A stretch of 64,000 nucleotides of DNA from Flavobacterium palustre (GTDB lineage: Bacteria > Bacteroidota > Bacteroidia > Flavobacteriales > Flavobacteriaceae). The stretch covers positions 79,387 through 143,386 of the forward strand of contig NZ_BMGA01000009.1 in assembly GCF_014639535.1 (NCBI RefSeq), read 5' to 3'. Numbering within the stretch: position 1 is the stretch's first letter; every line of letters begins with the position of its first letter. The notes beneath the pieces were generated by a model. It did no database searches and was not told the DNA's origin. It worked only from the letters and a program-made list of their open reading frames with translations. The position numbers were made by a program, and so were the translations under genes. Positions 31,507 to 40,740 of this stretch are shown in pieces.

Positions 31507-34308
31507 TTGAAAACAAAAATTACTCTTTTATTTTTTATTTTTTCTATTGCAGTTTTCTCACAAGATTTACCACCTATTGTGAAATATGCTCCTGATTTTT
31601 ATGGAGCAGGAAATCAAAACTGGATGATTTCTCAGGATCAAAATCAATTTGTGTTTTTTGCCAATAATGAAGGCTTATTGGAGTTTAACGGTTCTTATTG
31701 GAAATTATACCCTTCTCCTAATGAAACAATTCTTCGTTCGGTAAAAGTAATTGGTGACCGCATTTATACGGGAAGTTATATGGAATTTGGTTTTTGGAAA
31801 CGAAAATCAGACGGTTTGTTAGAATACAAGTCTTTAAGCAGCTCTATAAAAGCTAAAATTTTAGACGATGAACAATTTTGGAATATACTAAGTTATGATT
31901 ACTGGGTTATTTTTCAATCTTTAAACCGAATTTATATTTACGACACACAAAATAACCGTTTTAAAATTATTGCGCCCAGTGCTAATATTATCAAGGCTTT
32001 TAAAACCAAGAATGCGATTTATTATCAGACCAATAATCAGGGATTATTCGAAATCGAAGGAGGGAAGAGTAAGTTAGTTTCGGCACATCCTGATTTGAAA
32101 AAAAATCGAATTGTTAATGTTTTTGAAAAAGTAGATGAACTGTTGATTTTAACACAGGGAGCCGGTTTTTACAGCCTTTTGGGAAAAGAAGTCAAGAAAT
32201 TCCCAACCGAGATTGATACCCACTTTGCCGATGAAAGTGTGTACAGTTGTGAATCATTGTCCGATGGCGGTTTTGTTATAGGAACGGTTTCGAACGGTAT
32301 TTTTATCATGACCAAAGACGGAAAAAAGAAATACCATATTTCTCAAAAGAAAGGTTTGAGTAATAATACGGCTTTGTCTTTGTTTGAGGATAAAGAAAAA
32401 AATCTTTGGATAGGTCTGGATAATGGGATTAACTGCATCAATCTGAATTCGCCGATACAAAGCTATGTTGATGATTCGGGTGTTTTAGGGACTGTTTATA
32501 CATCACAATTATACAATGGAAAATTATATGTAGGTACCAATCAAGGCTTGTTTTATAAGGATTATCAAAGTAATGATGAGTTCAGGTTTATTAGCGGCAC
32601 GAAAGGACAGGTTTGGTCATTGTATGTGTATAATGGTACTTTGTTTTGCGGGCATGATACAGGAACTTTTGTGATTGATAATGAGAAAGCAAAGAATATT
32701 TTTTCCAAATCAGGAACCTGGAATTTTGTTAAAGTTCCCGGAGCTAAAAATCTCTTGTTGCAAGGAAACTATTATGGCGTTTCGGTTTTAGAGAAAAAGG
32801 GTAACGAATGGTTTTTTCGAAATAAAATCAAGGGATTTGATTATTCTTCTAAGTATTTTGAAATCACCAAAGGGTTTGAAATCTATGTGAGTCATGAATA
32901 CAAAGGTGTTTTTAGATTGGAAACCGATGCTAAACTTCAGGAATTTAGAGCCAATTTTGCCTATAAAAATCCTAAAAAAGGAAAAAATGCCAGTTTGGTT
33001 CAGTTTAATAATGCTATTTATTATGCCAATCGGGAGGGTGTTTTTAAATTAAATAATGCTACAAAGGAGTTTCGTAAAGATCCTGTTCTGAGTTCTGTTT
33101 TTGAAAAAGACGAATACACTTCGGGAAAAATGATTGTAGATCATTCTAATAAAATATGGCTGTTTTCTAAAAATTATATCAGCTATTATACTTCCAGTAA
33201 GTTAATTAATAAGTTGAAAAGGAACAGCATTCCTATTCCGGCTTCTTTGACTAATTCGATGTTGGGGTATGAAAACATTACTCAGTTATCACCATCTACT
33301 TATTTTTTTGGAACCACTGATGGTTATTATACCATGAATATTAACGAACTGGCTTTTGAAAACTATAAAGTTTCCATTTCAAATATTAGTACCAATACAC
33401 TTAATGGTCCTGTGCGTACCAATCCAATTCTTGAAGAAGGTAGTTTTCCGCATGATGAAAACAATCTTACTTTCTCATATACAGTTGCGGAGTACAATAA
33501 ATATATTAATGTGGAGTACCAATATATTTTGGAAGGTTTTCAGGATCAATGGAGTGATTGGAATGCAAGACCTTCGGTTAATTTTAAGAATTTACCATCG
33601 GGGGATTATGTTTTTAAAGTAAAGGCAAAACTGGCTAATTCCGATTTAGAAAATACCGTAACCTATAGTTTTACCATTTTAAAGCCCTGGTATGCGACTA
33701 ATTTGGCTATCCTTATTTATGTTATTCTGGGATTTTTTAGCATTCGGTTAATTCATAAAGAGTACAATAAATATTATCAGCGTCAAAAAGAAAAGCTTAT
33801 TGAGGAAAACAACCTATTATTAGAAATAAAAGAGTTGGAAAATGAACAGCAATTGATGCGCTTAAAAAATGAACAGCTGTCTCAGAATGTTGATGAAATC
33901 AATAAAGAACTTGCTGCTTCGACTATGAGTTTACATAGTAAAAATGAATTATTGGCATTTATCCAGAAAGATTTAAAAAGTAATGAAGAAAGTGATAGCC
34001 GAAGCATTAAAACAGTTATTTCTACTATCAATAAGAATATTACAGGAAAAGATTCCTGGAGTATTTTTCAGGAAGCCTTTAATAAAACGGATAAGGATTT
34101 CCTAAAAAAAATGAAAGAAGCACATCCTTCCTTAACGGCAAATGATTTGCGGTTGTGTGCTTACTTACGACTCAATTTGTCTTCAAAAGAAATAGCTCCG
34201 TTGTTAAATATATCGGTACGAAGTGTTGAGATAAAAAGATACCGTTTGCGTAAAAAAATGGATTTATCGCATGAACAAGGCTTAGTTGAGTATATTTTGA
34301 CTGTATAG
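31507..34308 (+). CDS. Membrane-bound PUL regulator: beta-propeller, Y_Y_Y and C-terminal LuxR-type HTH
   Basis: The 933-residue protein has an N-terminal signal segment (TLLFFIFSIAVFSQ). A sensor of two-component-regulator propeller repeats follows (motifs such as NLWIGLDNGINCINL), then a Y_Y_Y domain near residues 640-725, one membrane segment near 730-748 and a coiled coil to about 830. The C-terminal helix-turn-helix is LSSKEIAPLLNISVRSVEIKRYRLRKKM. There is no histidine kinase: the periplasmic sensor is joined to a cytoplasmic DNA-binding domain. Its position directly before SusC/SusD suggests it senses a beta-glucan oligosaccharide and activates the locus. Start codon is TTG, supported by the signal segment. 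Confidence 0.88.
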   Translation: MKTKITLLFFIFSIAVFSQDLPPIVKYAPDFYGAGNQNWMISQDQNQFVFFANNEGLLEFNGSYWKLYPSPNETILRSVKVIGDRIYTGSYMEFGFWKRKSDGLLEYKSLSSSIKAKILDDEQFWNILSYDYWVIFQSLNRIYIYDTQNNRFKIIAPSANIIKAFKTKNAIYYQTNNQGLFEIEGGKSKLVSAHPDLKKNRIVNVFEKVDELLILTQGAGFYSLLGKEVKKFPTEIDTHFADESVYSCESLSDGGFVIGTVSNGIFIMTKDGKKKYHISQKKGLSNNTALSLFEDKEKNLWIGLDNGINCINLNSPIQSYVDDSGVLGTVYTSQLYNGKLYVGTNQGLFYKDYQSNDEFRFISGTKGQVWSLYVYNGTLFCGHDTGTFVIDNEKAKNIFSKSGTWNFVKVPGAKNLLLQGNYYGVSVLEKKGNEWFFRNKIKGFDYSSKYFEITKGFEIYVSHEYKGVFRLETDAKLQEFRANFAYKNPKKGKNASLVQFNNAIYYANREGVFKLNNATKEFRKDPVLSSVFEKDEYTSGKMIVDHSNKIWLFSKNYISYYTSSKLINKLKRNSIPIPASLTNSMLGYENITQLSPSTYFFGTTDGYYTMNINELAFENYKVSISNISTNTLNGPVRTNPILEEGSFPHDENNLTFSYTVAEYNKYINVEYQYILEGFQDQWSDWNARPSVNFKNLPSGDYVFKVKAKLANSDLENTVTYSFTILKPWYATNLAILIYVILGFFSIRLIHKEYNKYYQRQKEKLIEENNLLLEIKELENEQQLMRLKNEQLSQNVDEINKELAASTMSLHSKNELLAFIQKDLKSNEESDSRSIKTVISTINKNITGKDSWSIFQEAFNKTDKDFLKKMKEAHPSLTANDLRLCAYLRLNLSSKEIAPLLNISVRSVEIKRYRLRKKMDLSHEQGLVEYILTV

Positions 34309-34342
34309 CTACACTCTACAAAGAGCGTAAAAACTATACATT

Positions 34343-34375
34343 ACCACAACATTGGCTAAATATTGTGGTTTTTTT
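34343..34375 (+). terminator. Intrinsic terminator after the PUL regulator
   Basis: ACCACAA (34343-34349) pairs with TTGTGGT (34363-34369), with partial pairing inside, followed by a run of T to 34375. It separates the regulator transcript from the SusC operon, which therefore needs its own promoter in 34376-34552. Confidence 0.8.
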
Positions 34376-34552
34376 ATGTTTTTTAATAAAAAATTAAGGT
34401 TTCGGTATTTCTTGTTTTTTCGCATTTTTATTGAATTATTTGTAAATAAAAGTGTTTTTATTTTTATTGTATGTTTTTTGTAGGGGTTGTTTTTGATGAA
34501 TCAGCGTTTTAAGGTTATAATTTTATAATTAACAATAAAAAACACAAACCAT

Positions 34553-37500
34553 ATGAAATCAAATTATCTATTAATTGTTTTTCTGATGTTTTCTACTTTG
34601 AGTTTTTCGCAAAGTTTTGACATTGGAGGAATTGTAAAAGAAAACAACTCCGGCTTATCTATACCGGGAGTTAACATTCAAATTAAAAATGACACTAAAG
34701 GTACCACTACCGATTTTGACGGGAAGTTTACTTTAAAAGGAGTTCCCTCCGGATCAGTTGTGGTTTTTACTTTTATAGGTTATAAAACATTTGAATATAA
34801 AGTGACGGGATCTAATACCGCTATGAGTGTTACTCTTATGGAGGATGCAAAAGTGCTGGACGAAGTAGTTGTTATAGGTTACGGAAGTCAGAAAAAGCGC
34901 GAAGTAACAGGAGCGGTAGCTGTTGTAGATAGTAAAACACTTGAAGTTCTAAAACCGGTCAAAATTGAGCAAGCTTTACAAGGAACCGTTTCGGGGGTTA
35001 ATGTAACTACTCAATCAGGTTCTCCCGGAGCAGCTTTGGATATTAGAATCCGTGGTATAGCTACCAATGGAGAAAACCGTCCTACAACCATTATTGATGG
35101 ATATGTGGGAGAATTAGGCTTGTTGAATCCAAATGACATTGAATCCATTACTGTGCTGAAAGATGCTCAGGCAGCCATTTACGGAACAATTGGAGCTAAC
35201 GGTGTGATTTTAGTAACTACAAAATCAGGAAAAAAGAATTCTAAATCCAAGGTTGCTTACAATACCTATGCAGGATTTCAGGAAGCATCTAAAAAACTGA
35301 ATTTACTCAATGCTACTGAATACGCTTTGTTATTGAACGAAAGCTATGCCAATGGAGGAAGAGCCTTGCCCTATCCTAATGTAAGCGGATTAGGGAAAGG
35401 CACAAAATGGCAGGATGAGGTAATGAGTACCGGAGTTCCTATTATCAATCACGATTTGTCTATTTCAGGCGGAAGCGATAAAATATCTTATGCAGTAAGC
35501 GGATCTCACATCGATCAGGAAGGTATTGTGGGTCAAAAGAAATCAGGGTTTTTAAGAAACACCGCCCGTGTGGCTTTAAATGCGGATGTAACTGATAATT
35601 TGAAGTTAAAAACCAATGTGATTTATACTTATTTTAATCGTAAATCCTTAAACGAAAACGGCTTAGGTTCGGTGTTGTTCAATGCTTTAAATGTGCCTTC
35701 TACTTTAAGTCCTTATGATAATGACGGTAACTTTACTTTAGTACCCAATACTGCTGGTTTAGGAAATGAAATTATCAATCCGTTGGCACAAATAGCCAAT
35801 ACGTATAACGATTATAGTTTCAAGAAAATTAATGGAAATTTTGGATTGGAATACAAATTATTTGATGGTTTTGTAATGTCCAGTTCCATGGGATTCAATA
35901 CTTCGAACAGTAAATCAAAAGATTTTGCCAAACAAATCAGTTATGGAGGAAAAGTATTTGATGTCAACAGAAGTTCGGTAAATCAGGGAGCCGTAAACGA
36001 CAATAACTATTCTTTTGACCTTTTTGCCACTTATACTAAAAAAATCCAGGATCATAATTTTGTGGCCACATTAGGAAATACCATTTTCAAAGAATGGGGA
36101 AATGGTATTTTTGCTACTGGATATGATGTGCCTAATAATTCCTGGGAATTTGCGGATATTTCATTGACCACAGGAATTTTAGAAGCAAAAACGAATAGCT
36201 CTTACAATTATGACGAAAGACGACTTTCTTATTTTGGAAGAATGCAATACGATTACAAAGGAAAGTATTTGTTATCCGCTATGTTACGACGTGATGCTTC
36301 AACCAAATTTGGTCCGGGAAATAAAGTAGGTTATTTTCCTTCTTTTACCGGAGGTTGGGTAATTTCTGACGAAGGCTTTTTTGGTGAAGACAAAAAAATC
36401 AATTTCCTGAAGTTAAGAGCCAGTTACGGTACACTGGGAAATGACCAGATTCCAAATAATGGTTATGTGAGTTTGTTAACCGGTGAAGCAACTTATGTTT
36501 TTGATGGTGTATTAGCTAACGGAAGAGCCATAGGTCAAATTGCCAATCCTAATTTGAAATGGGAGGAAGCCAGAAAATTTGATGTAGGTATGGATATGAA
36601 ATTATTCTCTAATAAAGTTTCCATTGTAGCTGACTATTTTATTGATACCCGCAAAGATTTATTAATTCCAAATATTCCGGTTTCGGGAGTTACTGGAAAT
36701 AATGCACCGGGTTCTTCTGCACCAACAGTCAATGCAGGAACAGTACGCAATTCAGGACTGGAGTTTGCGGTTGATTATAAAAATCAATTCTCTGACGACT
36801 TCGATATGAGTGTGGGTTACAATGTTACTTTTTTGAAAAACAAAGTTTTAGAAGTTAATAATGGAACCGGATTTATTGAAGGAGGAGCTTTTGGTGTAGG
36901 ACAACCTGCTCCGTCAAGAATGCAGGTAGGCTTGCCAATAGGTTATTTTTATGGTTATAAAACAGACGGTGTTTTCCAAAATCAAACTGAAATAGAGGCA
37001 CATCCTTCCCAAATTGCCTTAGGTGCTAATGCAGCTCCGGGAGACATTCGTTTTGTGGATGTAAATAACGATGGAGTTATCAATACTGATGACAGAACCA
37101 ATATTGGAAATCCAATCCCTAATGCAACCATGGGATTCAATTTACAGCTGAATTATAAAAATCTCGATTTTGCACTGTACACCTTTGCTTCTGTAGGCAA
37201 TGATATGGTAAGAAATTACGAAAGAACCTTATCAGATGCCAATCGTTTGAATTATGTTTTAGACCGATGGACAGGAGAGGGAACAAGTAATAGTGTTCCA
37301 AGAGTCACTACGGGAGCTACTGCAAACAATGTTTTCTCTGATTATTTTGTAGAAGATGCTTCTTATTTGAGAATTCAAAATATTCAATTAGGATATACCT
37401 TAAATCCTAAAATAGCCGAAAAAGCTTTTATGAGCAAAGTACGTTTGTATGCCGGAGTCAATAACCTTTACACCTTTACTAAATATAAAGGATTTGATCC

Positions 37501-37597
37501 CGGAGCATCCAACGGAGCTCCAATTGGAGGAGGAATCGATTATGGTTTTTACCCAATTCCAAGAACCTATTTATTAGGGCTAAATATTAATTTTTAA
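34553..37597 (+). CDS. SusC/RagA-type TonB-dependent outer-membrane transporter
   Basis: The 1014-residue protein has a signal peptide (MKSNYLLIVFLMFSTLSFSQ), a CarboxypepD_reg-like domain (about 22-105), the TonB-box/plug region with VVVIGYGSQKKREVTGAV and RIRGIATNGENRP, and a large beta-barrel ending in LLGLNINF with a terminal phenylalanine. It imports oligosaccharides across the outer membrane using TonB energy and is closed by the SusD lid encoded 11 bp downstream. Adjacent GH16 and GH3 enzymes indicate beta-1,3-glucan (laminarin-type) substrates. Confidence 0.95.
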   Translation: MKSNYLLIVFLMFSTLSFSQSFDIGGIVKENNSGLSIPGVNIQIKNDTKGTTTDFDGKFTLKGVPSGSVVVFTFIGYKTFEYKVTGSNTAMSVTLMEDAKVLDEVVVIGYGSQKKREVTGAVAVVDSKTLEVLKPVKIEQALQGTVSGVNVTTQSGSPGAALDIRIRGIATNGENRPTTIIDGYVGELGLLNPNDIESITVLKDAQAAIYGTIGANGVILVTTKSGKKNSKSKVAYNTYAGFQEASKKLNLLNATEYALLLNESYANGGRALPYPNVSGLGKGTKWQDEVMSTGVPIINHDLSISGGSDKISYAVSGSHIDQEGIVGQKKSGFLRNTARVALNADVTDNLKLKTNVIYTYFNRKSLNENGLGSVLFNALNVPSTLSPYDNDGNFTLVPNTAGLGNEIINPLAQIANTYNDYSFKKINGNFGLEYKLFDGFVMSSSMGFNTSNSKSKDFAKQISYGGKVFDVNRSSVNQGAVNDNNYSFDLFATYTKKIQDHNFVATLGNTIFKEWGNGIFATGYDVPNNSWEFADISLTTGILEAKTNSSYNYDERRLSYFGRMQYDYKGKYLLSAMLRRDASTKFGPGNKVGYFPSFTGGWVISDEGFFGEDKKINFLKLRASYGTLGNDQIPNNGYVSLLTGEATYVFDGVLANGRAIGQIANPNLKWEEARKFDVGMDMKLFSNKVSIVADYFIDTRKDLLIPNIPVSGVTGNNAPGSSAPTVNAGTVRNSGLEFAVDYKNQFSDDFDMSVGYNVTFLKNKVLEVNNGTGFIEGGAFGVGQPAPSRMQVGLPIGYFYGYKTDGVFQNQTEIEAHPSQIALGANAAPGDIRFVDVNNDGVINTDDRTNIGNPIPNATMGFNLQLNYKNLDFALYTFASVGNDMVRNYERTLSDANRLNYVLDRWTGEGTSNSVPRVTTGATANNVFSDYFVEDASYLRIQNIQLGYTLNPKIAEKAFMSKVRLYAGVNNLYTFTKYKGFDPGASNGAPIGGGIDYGFYPIPRTYLLGLNINF

Positions 37598-37608
37598 TTC
37601 CAATTAAG

Positions 37609-39099
37609 ATGAAAAATCACATTTATATAGTAGTTGCTACAGTAGCTCTTTTTTCCATGCTTACTGTTTCGTGCAGCGATGAATTTGTCGATAGAGATCC
37701 GGTGTATTCCATTGATTCTGAAAATTATTTCAATTCAAAAACCGATTATGAAAACGCCTTAATCGCAGCTTATGATCCTTTACAGTCTTCTTATGTCAAC
37801 GTAATTTTGGGCGAAATTGCCTCTGATAATACCCTTGCCGGGGGAGAAAGCCAAACGGATGTGATTGGTTTTCAGCAAATCGATGATATGATTCATACTC
37901 CTGTAAACAGCAATTTGAGAGATGTTTGGAATTGGATGTTTGCCGGAGTTAGCAGAGCGAATTATATTTTAGAATTCCAAAACAAAACCGATTTTGAAGG
38001 CAAATCACAAATTATTGCCGAAGCTCGTTTCTTAAGAGCTTATTACCATTTTGAATTGGTAAAATGGTTTGGAGCCATTCCTTTAAAAGGAGATGCGCGT
38101 TTTAAAATTGGCGACGAAAAAGTGATTCCCCGTTCTCCGGTTACAGAGGTGTACGCCAGTATTGAAGCCGATTTAATTTATGCTGCCGCAAATTTAAATG
38201 CTACCGCTTCTCAGACAGGAAGAGCAACCAAGGGAGCAGCCTTGGCTTTATTAGGGAAAGCTTATTTGTATCAAAATAAATTTTCAGATGCAGCCACAAC
38301 TTTAGAAGCCCTTATTGGAATGAATAAGTATTCATTGGTAGCGGACTATAATTCTATTTTTGAAGCCGAAGGAGAGAATGGTTCTGAATCTGTTTTTGAA
38401 ATTCAATATACAGATGTTGAAGGAGCCGGATTTGGTTGTTTGCAATGTAGTGAAGGAAACGTAGCGGTAGGTTTTAATGGTCCCAGAAATTATTCAGGTA
38501 CTCTATTTACTTCCGGATTTAGTTTTAATGTTCCTACTGCTAAAATTGCTAATGCTTTCGAAGTGGGAGACAAACGCAAGGAGGTTGCTATTTTAGACAT
38601 TGAAGACTGGGCTTTAAAAACAGGAGCCACTTATGATGAAGGATATGAGCATACCGGTTATTATAATCGAAAATACATTCCAAGAAAAAGAAGTACTTCG
38701 GCAGCAGGAGATTTGAATTTGACGAATCCTAATAATTACAGAGCCATTCGTTATGCTGATGTATTATTAATGGCAGCAGAGGCTTTTAACAGAAGAACAG
38801 AAGGAGCTGATGATGCCAAAGCCAGAGGATATCTAAATGAAGTACGTCGTCGTGCCTTTGGTGATAACAACCATGATATTACAGCATCGGGAGCAGCATT
38901 GACTGATTTTATCTGGGCAGAAAGAAGAGTGGAATTAGTAGGAGAGGGACATCGTTTCTTTGATTTGGTTCGAACAGGAAAAGCAGCTCAGGAAATTCCG
39001 GGATTTACGGCTAATAAAAACGAATTATTTCCTATTCCAATTGAAGAGATTCAATTTGCCGCCGGAAACTGGCAGCAAAATCCTAACTATAATAATTAG
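37609..39099 (+). CDS. SusD/RagB-type surface glycan-binding lipoprotein
   Basis: The 496-residue lipoprotein has a lipobox ending in TVSCSDEF; the acidic residues right after the lipidated cysteine fit the surface-export signal of Bacteroidota lipoproteins. TPR-like helices (ARFLRAYYHFELVKWFGAIPL, the SusD hallmark) and the C-terminal ELVGEGHRFFDLVRTGKA-type segment are intact. It acts as the lid of the SusC channel and captures glucan chains. The next gene starts 4 bp after its stop. Confidence 0.94.
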   Translation: MKNHIYIVVATVALFSMLTVSCSDEFVDRDPVYSIDSENYFNSKTDYENALIAAYDPLQSSYVNVILGEIASDNTLAGGESQTDVIGFQQIDDMIHTPVNSNLRDVWNWMFAGVSRANYILEFQNKTDFEGKSQIIAEARFLRAYYHFELVKWFGAIPLKGDARFKIGDEKVIPRSPVTEVYASIEADLIYAAANLNATASQTGRATKGAALALLGKAYLYQNKFSDAATTLEALIGMNKYSLVADYNSIFEAEGENGSESVFEIQYTDVEGAGFGCLQCSEGNVAVGFNGPRNYSGTLFTSGFSFNVPTAKIANAFEVGDKRKEVAILDIEDWALKTGATYDEGYEHTGYYNRKYIPRKRSTSAAGDLNLTNPNNYRAIRYADVLLMAAEAFNRRTEGADDAKARGYLNEVRRRAFGDNNHDITASGAALTDFIWAERRVELVGEGHRFFDLVRTGKAAQEIPGFTANKNELFPIPIEEIQFAAGNWQQNPNYNN

Positions 39100-39103
39100 T
39101 ACA

Positions 39104-40729
39104 ATGAAAAAGATAATATATATAACAAGTCTTATTGTGGCAGCTATACTTTTTAGCTGTTCAACGGAGAATGATCTGGTAGATTTGGATGCTCTTGGTG
39201 CTCCAACCAATATTTCAGCATTAACTACTGTAACGCAGGATAATACAGGGAAAGTGACTTTCTTGCCTAAAGGTGAAGGAGTAACTTTATACGAAATATA
39301 TTTTGGCGATGGAACCACAGCTCCGGCTTATGTAAATCCAGGTGAAACAGTGGATCATGTTTACAGAGAGGGAATTTACAACGCTAAAATTGTGGGAACA
39401 ACTTTAAACGGGAAAAAAACGGAAGTAACTCAGCAAGTCGTAGTTTCTTTTAAAGCACCACAAAATTTAGTTGTTAGTATTGAAAATGATTTGCAGGTTT
39501 CTAAAAAAGTGAATGTGACGGCAACAGCTGATTATGCACTATTTTATGATGTTTATTTTGGCGAAGCAGGAAAACCGGATCCGGTATCAGCAAATAACGG
39601 TGATGCAGTTTCTTATACCTATCAAAATCCGGGAGTTTATACCATAAGAGTGGTTTCTAAAAGTGCAGCGATTCAAACTACTGAATTCACACAAGAGTTT
39701 ACGGTAACCGTTGTTAATAAGCCTTTTACTTCGGCTCCAACTCCGCCTAACAGACAAGCGGCTGATGTAATTTCTATTTATGGTTCAAAATATACCAATG
39801 TTGCAGGAACTAATTATTTCCCGGATTGGGGGCAAGGAAGTCAGGGAAGCAGCTGGACGGAGTTTGACTTAAACGGCGATAAAATGCTCAACTATATTAA
39901 ATTGAGTTATCAGGGAATTGCATTGGCTGACGGAACAACTATTGATGTTTCCGGAATGGAATTCATTCACATGGATGTTTGGACTGCTGATTTGCAAAAA
40001 ATAGAAACTTCTTTAATCAGTAAAACCAATGGTGAAAAACCGGTTGTAAGGGATTTAACGGCAAACCAATGGACAAGCATCGATATTCCAATTTCAGCTT
40101 TCACAAGTCAGGGATTAACGGTAGCGGATATTTTTCAGTTAAAATTTGTAGGTACACCATGGGCGGGAGGAAGTGTTTTTATTGATAATATTTATTTCTA
40201 TAAAACTCCTTCTGCATTAATCGAAATGCCTATTGATTTTGAATCTACAACACTTACGTATCCATGGGCAGGTTTTGGAGCAGCTGATTTTGGAGCAATT
40301 CCGGCATCGGTTATTATTAATCCTGATAAATCGGGTAATAATTTATCCAATAAAGTAGTGAAAATTGAGAAACCTTCAGGTGCACAAGTTTGGGCTGGAG
40401 CCAGTTTGAATTTGGATACTAAGGTTGATTTTACAAAAGGGACTAAGGTAAAAGTGAATGTTTGGTCGCCAAAAGTAGGAGCAAAGATTTTATTCAAAAT
40501 GGAAGTGTCAACCTCTCCAAAAGACGGAAATGGTAATCCAACGGTTTTTGTTGAGGTAGAAGCTACAACAACCGTGGCTAATTCATGGCAGGTACTTACG
40601 TTTGATTTGACTACTGCCGCAGCATTCAATACTGTTAATGCTTATGACAGGGTTATTTTATTTCCTGATTTTGGTGTAAACGGGACTGGAACGACCTATT
40701 ATTTTGATGACATCAAACAATCTAACTAA
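39104..40729 (+). CDS. Surface glycan-binding lipoprotein with PKD and CBM-like domains
   Basis: The 541-residue lipoprotein starts MKKIIYITSLIVAAILFSC, with STEND after the cysteine as a surface-export signal. Two PKD-like sandwiches follow (YEIYFGDGTTAPAYVNPG with VDHVYREGIYNAKI near 50-110, and YDVYFGEAGKPDPVS with YTYQNPGVYTIRV near 135-210). Two jelly-roll, CBM-like domains come next, each ending in a conserved strand (VFIDNIYFYK, YYFDDIKQSN). No catalytic motif was seen, so it is the SusE/F-like binding protein of the locus. A longer frame opens inside susD at 38960, but the lipoprotein signal fixes the start at 39104. Confidence 0.85.
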   Translation: MKKIIYITSLIVAAILFSCSTENDLVDLDALGAPTNISALTTVTQDNTGKVTFLPKGEGVTLYEIYFGDGTTAPAYVNPGETVDHVYREGIYNAKIVGTTLNGKKTEVTQQVVVSFKAPQNLVVSIENDLQVSKKVNVTATADYALFYDVYFGEAGKPDPVSANNGDAVSYTYQNPGVYTIRVVSKSAAIQTTEFTQEFTVTVVNKPFTSAPTPPNRQAADVISIYGSKYTNVAGTNYFPDWGQGSQGSSWTEFDLNGDKMLNYIKLSYQGIALADGTTIDVSGMEFIHMDVWTADLQKIETSLISKTNGEKPVVRDLTANQWTSIDIPISAFTSQGLTVADIFQLKFVGTPWAGGSVFIDNIYFYKTPSALIEMPIDFESTTLTYPWAGFGAADFGAIPASVIINPDKSGNNLSNKVVKIEKPSGAQVWAGASLNLDTKVDFTKGTKVKVNVWSPKVGAKILFKMEVSTSPKDGNGNPTVFVEVEATTTVANSWQVLTFDLTTAAAFNTVNAYDRVILFPDFGVNGTGTTYYFDDIKQSN

Positions 40730-40740
40730 AAACACAAGTG

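Noticed and set aside
31507-34308. Hybrid two-component system histidine kinase
   Set aside because: Propeller and Y_Y_Y domains suggested this, but no HisKA/HATPase or receiver motifs occur; the C-terminus is a LuxR-type HTH only.
38960-39103. N-terminal extension of the PKD/CBM lipoprotein inside susD
   Set aside because: It is susD read in another frame; the lipoprotein signal begins at 39104.
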